A stretch of DNA of 33,564 nucleotides, taken from contig DATBPY010000105.1 of assembly GCA_036561085.1 (NCBI GenBank), positions 1-33,564 on the forward strand. The letters are read 5' to 3'. This stretch comes from CAILHX01 sp036561085 (lineage in GTDB: Bacteria > Pseudomonadota > Gammaproteobacteria > Burkholderiales > Methylophilaceae). The position numbers and the translations under genes are program-made. Within the stretch, counting starts at the first letter, position 1, and the number at the start of each line of letters is the position of its first letter. Of this stretch, positions 1 through 9,600 are shown piece by piece. Under the pieces are notes generated by a model. The model saw nothing but the letters and a program-made list of their open reading frames with translations, was not told where the DNA came from and made no database searches.

Positions 1-625
1 GCCGGTACCGTTCAGGTTGGCACTGCCGCTTAGCGTAAGGTTCTCGATGTTGGCACCCAGGGTGTAGTTGACCGAGGACTGTACCGTGTCTGTGCCTGCA
101 TTCGCAGCTTCAGTGATGACATCTGCGCTGTTGTTGACCACATAGGTGTCGTTGCCCAGACCACCGAGCATGGTGTCGGTGCCGCCATTACCATCATTCA
201 GGGTGTTATCGCCGCTGTTGCCGGTGATGACGTTGCTTAGCGTGTTGCCGGTACCGTTCAGGCTGCTGCCCGTCAGGGTGAGGTTCTCGACGTTGGCAAT
301 CAGGGCCAGGCTGTAATCGACCGAGGACTGTACCGTGTCTGTGCCTGCATTCGCATTCTCAATAACTACGTCACCGACATTGTCCACGACATAAGTATCG
401 TTACCTGCACCGCCTGCCATGGTATCGACGCCCGTACCGCCATCCAGCGTGTCGTTACCTGTGCCGCCGGTGAGAGTATCGTTTCCTACGTCACCGAATA
501 ATGAATCATTGCCTGCACCGCCACCATTTATGGTGTCATTGCCGGCAAAGCCATGAATCACGTCGTTGCCGGTGGTGCCGGACATCGCATCGTTTCCGGA
601 AAGCGTCGCAGTAGTCAGTTGATCT
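1..625 (-). repeat. RTX-type calcium-binding repeats
   Basis: Nonapeptide-like units read GNDTLTGGTGNDTLDGGTG and MAGGAGNDTYVVDN, then two units of VENLTLTG-type text. They are typical of hemolysin-type calcium-binding regions of type I-secreted proteins. The array continues off the left edge, so the secretion signal is not seen. Confidence 0.9.
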
Positions 626-3600
626 AAAGTAGTAAACGTGTCCAGTTGCTGGAGGCTAATGGATAAGCCGCTGACGGTATAAGAATGCCCTGAGGGGTCA
701 ACGAAATTAAAAGTACTTACGTTACCGGTTAAGCTGTCGTTAGACCCATTGAACGCAAATGAACCATCAATGGTATAAGTGCCTGTGGCATCCTGGAATT
801 TCGTTTCTGTTAATGTCCCGTTTAAAGTGGCAAAGTCTACCGATCCGGTGAAGTCTATTTTAACAGTAGGTGTCGAAAGCCCAATATGGGCGAAGGTTCC
901 GCTATCGTTACCAAATTGATCTTCCGAGAATAAGCCATCATATCTAATCACCAAAGATTGCGGAGTGGTGATGGTGATGTTGCTAAAGACCGAACCAAAT
1001 TGAGAAAAAGAACCGGTTCCTGAGATAGAACCACCACCCGTGATAGTGGCCGAGAAGAAGGTAGGCGTCACGGTTGTGAACTGGATTGAGTTAGACGACA
1101 AGGTACTTAGCCAGATGGTGGCTGAAGCCAAGCCCTGATCAATTCCATTCGATGTATTAAATGTGAGGGTGCTTGGGAAAGCCCCGGTCCAGTTGCTAAG
1201 ATATAAAGGTTGAGCCATAGGCGCACTTTCCTGGAAACTTAAATCACTGAGGTATGCCGCGCTTTGCGCCCCGCCAATGCCCTGGGCGCCAGTGTTGCCA
1301 TCATTGAAAGTCCAACCTAGTAGTACGGCAGGACTTAAAGATAAAGCAGGGGTTATATCACTGTAATCACTGGAATAATAAATGGAAGTTAAAGTCTCTT
1401 GCACCGCTGCCTGAGTCGCATTGCTGTTAAAGGTAATGGTCAGTCCGTTGGCAGTATTGATGGTGCCAATGTCCACGCCGGATAAGATGGCGTGCCCATT
1501 GGTAAAAGCCAGGTTGCCGCCGCCCGAATAAAAATCGTGAGTATTCGGGTCGTTATTTGCTTCACTGACATTTATAGATGCGCCGTTGAAGTTGCCAAGA
1601 CCATTATTGAGCGCTGATAGTTCAGGGTCAGATATGGTGGCTGAGCTAAGAAGGGCAACCGGCGCACCATTCAAGGTATAGGTGGCGTAGCCATTTACAA
1701 TTAGAGAAGGGGCATCGTCTACTGCTGTTATATTTACTGCCGTGCTACCTGCTGCACTTTTCGCACCCCCCGTGCCTTGTGCGCCTGAGTTGCCGTCATT
1801 GAATATCCAGTCGATCTGTACGTTTGCAGGGGGAGTGGTTGAACTGTTGGCGTAGGCGATGTGAGAGAGGGTGTCATTCACCGCCTGTTGAGTTGCATTA
1901 TGGTTGAATGTAACAGTGAGCGTACCGTTTGTATTGGTAAAGGTACCTATAAGGGCGCCGTCGTATAGTTGATTTCCTTCTGCGTATATGGGGCTGTTGG
2001 TAAGCTGAAATGAAAATTGGTCTTGAGCATTGGCACCGCCGTGTCGGCTTAAGGTAATGGACGCACCGTTATAGTCGCCTTGGGCGCCATTCAGCGTAGC
2101 CAGTTCTGGGTCATAGATGGCGGCGGCACTATCTAATGGTGCTGCGGTGCCATGTTCTGTATATGATGCAGTGGTGTTGGCATTAAGCGTACTTACATTA
2201 CCAAAGCTATTATCCAGCGTGCCATCGGAGTTATAGCGCAGCACAACAGAGGTATATCCATTGCCGCCTGCGATTAGGATCTTGCCGTCAGCTTCTACGG
2301 TAACGCTATTACCTACAGAATAAAAATCGTAGCCGGGAATGCCAACGTCGGTGATTAATTTACCATTGTTACCGAAAGTACTATCTAGACTACCATCCGC
2401 GTTAAACCTTTCCAGTCCTATTTCTTGTGCATATGGGGTAGTAACAGAACCTGTCACCAATATCTTACCGTCTGACTGAACAATCACACTCTTGGCGATA
2501 TCCGCTCGGTTAAAGAAGTCGGAAGTTAATTTACCGTTAGTACCGAAACTCGTATCCAGACTACCGTCTGTGTTGTACCGCGCCAGCGCAAAATCCTGAT
2601 TATTGATAGAGCCTACCGCTATTATTTTTCCATCGGCTTGAATGGTGATGCTGTAAAGCTTGTCATATGAGTTATTAAAATCAGTGGTGACTTTGCCGGT
2701 AGCATTAAATGAAGTATCCAAACTGCCATTAGTGTTGTAGCGAACCAAGGAAAAATCGGTATTGCCGTTAATATTGGTGGAATATCCGCCGACTACGATC
2801 TTGCCATTTGCCTGTATCGCTTCAGAAGTTGCAAAGTCGTCATTACTAGGGCCAGGACCAAGATTTGTAGTAACTTTGCCATTTGTGCCGAATGTGGAGT
2901 CCAGACTCCCGTCGGCATTGAAGCGCGCAACTGCAAAATCTTCCCCCGTACCAACATTTTGCGCAGAACCGGCAACCACTACTTTGCCATCGGCCTGTAA
3001 GGCAACGCTCGAAGCGGCGCTCCCCAAAACGCTGGTGAAATTAGTGGTGGCTTTGCCATTGCCATCAAATGTGCTATCCAGGCTGCCGTCACTGTTATAG
3101 CGGGCAACAGCAAAACTCGCCGCGGTGCTGGCTGTACCACCGGCGGTACCAGCGACAAGTATCTTGCCATCCGGTTGAACGACTACAGCGTTTGCGCTGT
3201 CGGTTAAAGAGCCAAAATCAGTAAATACTTTTCCGTTGCTATTGAATGAATTGTCTACGCTACCATCGACGTTATAGCGGATTATTGCAAAATCATACCC
3301 CGTGGCATTAGGTAGCCCACCGGAACCTGTAACTAGTATTTTCCCATCAGACTGTACGACCACATCCAAAGCCGTAGTAATGGTGGTATCGGAAAAGACT
3401 TTTCCGCCAACCGAAAAAGTAGGAGCATCGTTAACTGCTGTAATGCTGACTGTTGTGCTGCCGCTCCCAGTTAAAGCACCACCTATGCCTTGGACGCCGG
3501 TGTTGCCGTCATTGAATGTCCAGTCGATTTGCGCGGAGGTGGGAGGGGCATCAGAACTGTTGGCATAGGCAAGCGAACTCAGGGCCTCATTGACTGCCGC

Positions 3601-6600
3601 TTGCGTGGCATTGCCATTGAATGTGATAGTAAGTGTGCCGTAGTTGCTGGAGACAGTGCCGATATCAACTGATGAAAGCAAGGCATGGCCGCCGCTGAAA
3701 TTCAGATTGCCAATACCTGAGAAAAGATCATGAGCATTGGCCCCACCATGACGGGCAAGCGTGATCGAAGCACCGCTGTAGTTGCCGTTACCGTTATTAA
3801 ACGACGCAAGTTCCGGGTCATAAATTGCCACCGTGCTATCCAGCACCAAAGGCGCGCCGTTTTCAATATAGCTAGGGGTTCCGTCCAACGTTGTATTCGC
3901 GTTACCAGGAACCGAAAAACTAGGAGCATCATTGACCGGGGTAATGCTCACAGTGGTGCTGCCGAGCGTTGTTAAAGCGCCACCTGTGCCTTGTGCGCCG
4001 GTGTTGCCGTCATTGAAGGTCCAGTCGATTTGCACGGAAGTAGGTGGCGCATCGGAGTTGTTTGCATAGGCAAGTGAGCTTAGTGCCTGGTTGACAACTG
4101 TTTGAGTAGCATTCCCATTAAATGTGATAGTAAGTGTGCCGTTGCTGCTGGAGACAGTACCAATATCAACTGATGAAAGGAGTGCATGGCCGCCGCTGAA
4201 ACTTAGATTGCCGATACCGGAGAATAGATCTTGAGCGTTGGCCCCGCCATGACGGGCAAGCGTGACTGAAGCGCCGCTGTAGTTGCCGTTATTATTGTTA
4301 AGTACGGCGAGTTCCGGGTCGTAAATTGAAACTGTGCTATCCAGCACTAGGTGGACACCATTTTCAATATAGCTGGGAGTTCCATTAAGAGTATTGATAG
4401 TGTTAAGTGTCGTATCCAAACTACCATCAGAGTTATATCTTGCTAAGGCGAAATCACTTGATTGAGTTGCTGCAGTGACACTACTACCGCCTAACAATAA
4501 TTTGCCATCGGGTTGTAGCGCAACGTTATAACCAGTATCAGCACCTGCAGTTGTGGCGAAAGAGGCAGTAAGTTCTCCATTTCCATTGAAAGTTGTATCT
4601 AAACTTCCATCTACGTTATATCTTACAACCATGAATTGTTGGGATTGCGTCGTATACCCACTTACCACGATCTTACCGTCAGGTTGAACGACCACACTCC
4701 TGCCCGTATCGGTTCCCTGAAGATTAGTCGTCAGCCTTCCGTCACCATCAAAACTAGTATCCAAGCTCCCATCAGCGTTGTAACGGACTACGGCAATATC
4801 AAATGTTTGACTACTTGACGAGTAGGCTCCTCCTACCGCCAGAATCTTTCCATCGTTCTGTTCAGTGACGCTATAGCCGGTAACCCCAATATTCTCAAAA
4901 TAACTTGAAACTGCCCCAGTGTGATTAAATGTACTATCCAGAGTACCGTCAGGGTTAAATCGTAATACTGACAGGCCTGCATTTTGAAAAACATTAAAGC
5001 TTTGACCTGCCACTAGTATCTTGCCGTCTGCTTCAACAGTGACGCTTTTGCCCGCCAATTCCAATCCAGCAACATCGCCAATAAGTTTCCCATTATTCGC
5101 AAAACTACTGTCCAAACTTCCGTCAGCGTTATAACGTACCAGGACAAGATTGCTGTTATTCAGAGAGGAAAAAGTGCCAGTATTACTCTGCCCCGCTACC
5201 AGTATCTTGCCATCAGCCTGTACGGTCACGCTATTAGCAGTCACGGTAACATTATGGCTGACACCATTTACGACAAATGTTCCAAAGTTGGTAGTCAGTT
5301 CCCCGTCACCGTCAAAACTACTATCCAGGCTGCCATCAGCATTGTATCTGGCAATAGCTATATCACCCCCTGCATTGCCGACCACCAGTATCTTGCCATC
5401 AGGCTGCAGGACGGCACTATTTCCAGATGCGCTTACCGATCCAAAGCTGGTGGTTACTTTTCCATCGCCATCGAAGCTTGTGTCCAGGCTTCCATCTGTG
5501 TTGTAACGTGTTAATGCAAAGTTGTGGTTCGAATTACCTGTGTATCCAGCGAGGATGATTTTACTGTCGGGTTGCAAGAGAATACTTTTGGCAGCATCGT
5601 CGACTGCGCCTGAAGAGATGTTCGTAGTCAGTTTTCCATTGCCGACAATAAAGGTTGGAGCCTCGTTGATAGTAGCGACATTAATATTGAAATGCCCATT
5701 AATGGGTAAAACGCCGTTCTGGCCTCCGTCAGACACTTGAAAATTAAAGCCGAGCGACGCAGTCTCCCCTGCTTGGGTGAAGTGAAGCTTGCTAGAATCG
5801 ATGTCGGCCTGGGTAAAATGGCTGTTCAACCCCAGATTTTCGTTTACGGTGTGCTGACCGTCATTGTTGGCATCCAGCCACAGCAGACCTTGAGCTGGGG
5901 CGCTGGTGAGCGTGTAGGTTAACTCGGTACTGCTATTGTCCACATCGCTCACGCTCAACTGGGCAGATGTAATAAGAGTGCTTGCACCTTCATTCACCGT
6001 GACTGCCGTATTTACAGCCATCACCGGTTGATGATTAAACGCGTGAATGTGAACCGTAGAACTACCGGTCGTACTTAATGCACCTCCGGAACCTTGAGCG
6101 CCGGTGTTCCCATCATTGAACATCCAGTCGATCTGGATATCTGCAGCCGATGAGAATGGGCTATTGCTATAGGCAATGGACGACAATGCCTGGTTGACTC
6201 TTGTTTGTGTCGCATTGTTGTTGAAGGTGATTGTCAACACGCCATTGCTATTAGTTACGCTGCCAATGATGACCCCGGAAAGAACGGCATTGCCGCCGCT
6301 AAAAGTCAGATTGCCGGAGCCGCTGAAGATGTCCTGTGCATTTGAACCGCCATGGCGGGAGAGGGTGATGCTAGCACCATTAAAGCTGCCCACTGAGATC
6401 AGATCGGTATCGCTGACCGTCACTGAGCTGTCTAAAACTACGGGCGCACCATTTTCTACAAAATCCACGGTTCCGTTTACGGTATCAGTCAGTTGCGGCC
6501 CAAAATACGTATCTACACTTCCATCCGGGTTGAGGAGAACCATAGAAACTTGAGATGCGGTGCTTCCATCAGTACTAGAGCCGACCAGCAATATCTTGCC

Positions 6601-9600
6601 GTCCGCTTCCAGGGTGATATCAGGCTCTGTCAGGCCGAAGAAAGTAGAAGTGAATACGCCATAGCCATTGAAGGAGTTATCTATACTGCCATCTGTGTTA
6701 TAGCGGGCTAAAATAAGTTGAGTTTTGGCTGGAACGCCGGTCTGGCTGGATCCAACCAGTAGGATCTTGCCATCGGACTGCAATACGACCTTGTGCCCAA
6801 ACTCTTTAGCACCAAAATCAGTAGTCAGCTTGCCGTCACCGTCAAAAGACGTATCTAGGCTGCCATCGGCGTTGTAACGCACCAGGGCAAAATTAGGGTT
6901 AGTGCCGTTGAATACGCCATCGCTGGTTCCACCTACTAATATCTTGCCATCCGCCTGCAGCACTATGGAATCAGAATCATCCGAGCCTGGGCCAAGGCTA
7001 TTAATGACAATGCCGTTGTTACCAAAAGTATGATCCAGGCTGCCGTTGGAGTTGTAACGTAGTAGCGCGAAATTGTCTTTCCCATTTACATCCGCGACTC
7101 CAGAAACAAGAATTTTGCCATCGGATTGTACGACAGCATCAGTGGCACTAGCCCAATAGACCGAACTCCCGAACGTATCGGTAGTGAGAGCTATGCCATT
7201 GGTACCAAAAGTAGTATCTAGACTACCGTCGGCGTTATATTTAACTAGTGCGATCTCATCAATAAGGGAATTGTTGGGGATTCTGTAATTACCCACGAGC
7301 AAAATCTTGCCATCAGCTTGTACGGTGATACTGTCGACATCGGCAATGTTTGAACCAAACCAGACGGCATTGCTGACAGTTGCAGGGTCGGGGCCTATGT
7401 GATTGGTGACGACTTTGCCGCCAATACCGAAACTGCTATCCAGACTGCCATCTGAGTTAAAGCGTGCGATGCCAAAGCTACCCGTACTGAGGATACTACC
7501 GTTGTTAACTGAGTTGAAAAAAGAACCCGCGATAAGTATCTTGCCGTCAGCCTGAACAGTTACATTTTCTCCCCAAGCTTGTACATTCCCCCCGAAAACA
7601 TTATTGGGGCCGAAATTGAAGGTGGTTTTGCCATCGCCGTCGAACGAGGTGTCGAGGCTGCCGTCAGCGTTATAACGCAGCAACGACAACGATATTCCTG
7701 TGCCACCGTAACTTTCTCCAGCTACTACTAACTTGCCATCAGCTTGTAATGTCACGCCAAAAGCGAAATCGCTCAGCCCTGCTGAAGTAGAGGCTTGACC
7801 ATTTCCGATCATGAAGGTCGGTGCATCATTAACGGCTGCAATATTGAAATTCTGGCTGGCTACAGCATTTCCACCACGATTATCAATGACGCTATAGTTG
7901 AGGTTCACCACGCCATGGTAGTCAGCGTTCTGCGTAACGGTATAAGTACCGTTGCCGTTATTCACCAGAAGGCCATGATTAGTTGTTAAACCTGCAACCG
8001 ATAACGTGTCGCCATCAGCATCGGTATAACCTGCCAGCAGGTTGGAATCAGTGACGATATAGGCGACATTTTCGGTTCCGGCAACAAGGGTTGCAGGGCT
8101 TCCGGTAAGAGCAGGAGGGGTGTCGACGGCAATGATCGTGACAGTAGTAGACCCGGTGGTGCTTAATGCGCCGCCTGTGCCTTGAGCGCCTGAATTGCCG
8201 TCATTGAATGTCCAGTCGATCTGCGCACTAGTGTTTTGTGATGCTGAAGTATTGCTATAGGCAATCTGCTGTAGCGCCGAATCCACTAGGTTCTCGGTTG
8301 CATTGTCGTTGAAGGTGAGTACCAGCGTGCCGCCACTGTTGGTGCTGACAGTCCCAATGGCAGTGCCACCCACCACCAGATCGCCTCCCTGTGTAAGAGT
8401 TCCCAATGTGCCGGTGCCGGAAAACAGGTCTTGCGCGTTGCTGCCGCCGTGGCGTGATAGTGTCAGACTGGCACCATTGTAGTCACCACCAAGGTTACCG
8501 GCGATATGCAGTTCTTTATCAAATATTTGAACGTCGGAATCCAATACAACAGCGGAGCCATTTTGGTGATAGGTCGGGGTTCCGTTAAGAAGATTTGCAT
8601 CGAAGCTGGTATCCAGAGTGCCGTCACTGTTATAACGTGCCACTGTGAAGTCTAAGCTATTGATCCCAGAGCTCTTGCCTGTAACTATTATCTTTCCATC
8701 CGGCTGTACGGCAAGTGAGTATATGGTATCGTTTCCTGCCCCTATATTCGTGGTGACTTTGCCATCGCCATCAAATGTAGTATCCAGTGAACCGTCAGCG
8801 TTATATCGCACAATCGCGAAACTCCGATCGTTACCCGTGCCGCTATTACCAGCAAGTAATATCTTCCCGTTCGATTGCACTTGAACAGCTAAACCGCCTT
8901 CTGTAGCGCCAAAGTCGGTGATGACTTTGCCATCACCATCAAATGAAGTATCCAGTGAACCGTCAGCGTTAAATCGCAACAGGGCAAAATCATAATTGCT
9001 GCCATTCCAGCTCGATCCTCCCACTAGAATCTTTCCATCTGCTTGTACGGTGACTGAGTGCGCGGGGCTGTCGCCGGTACCTGCGCCGAGTGCGATAACG
9101 ACTTTACCGTCTCCATCGAACGTAGTATCCAGTGAGCCATTGGTGTTGTAACGCACTAAGGTGAAATCCTGAGTAGTACCAATTGTGCTATAGCCTGCTA
9201 CCAGAATCTTTCCGTCAGCCTGCAGCGTCACCGAGCCAGCTTGAGAATGGCTTGAGCCTATGGCTGTAGTGACTTTGCCGTCACTATCGAATGTGGTATC
9301 TAGCGAACCATCGGTGTTATAGCGTACCAAGGCGAACTCAAAATTGAGGTTGGTATCTAGGCTATAGCCCGCAACCACGATTTTGCCATCCGCCTGTATG
9401 ACAGCCGAGTTTGCTACATCGTCAAATGCAGATGCCCCTAAGGTTGTGGTGACTTTGCCATCACTATCAAATGAAGTATCCAGTGTGCCGTCGGTGTTAT
9501 AGCGAGCCACCGCAAATTCGCTACTGCCACCACTCGTGATGCTGGTGCCAGCAATCACAATCTTGCCGTCCGCCTGCAAAACGATTGCATTTGCAATGGA

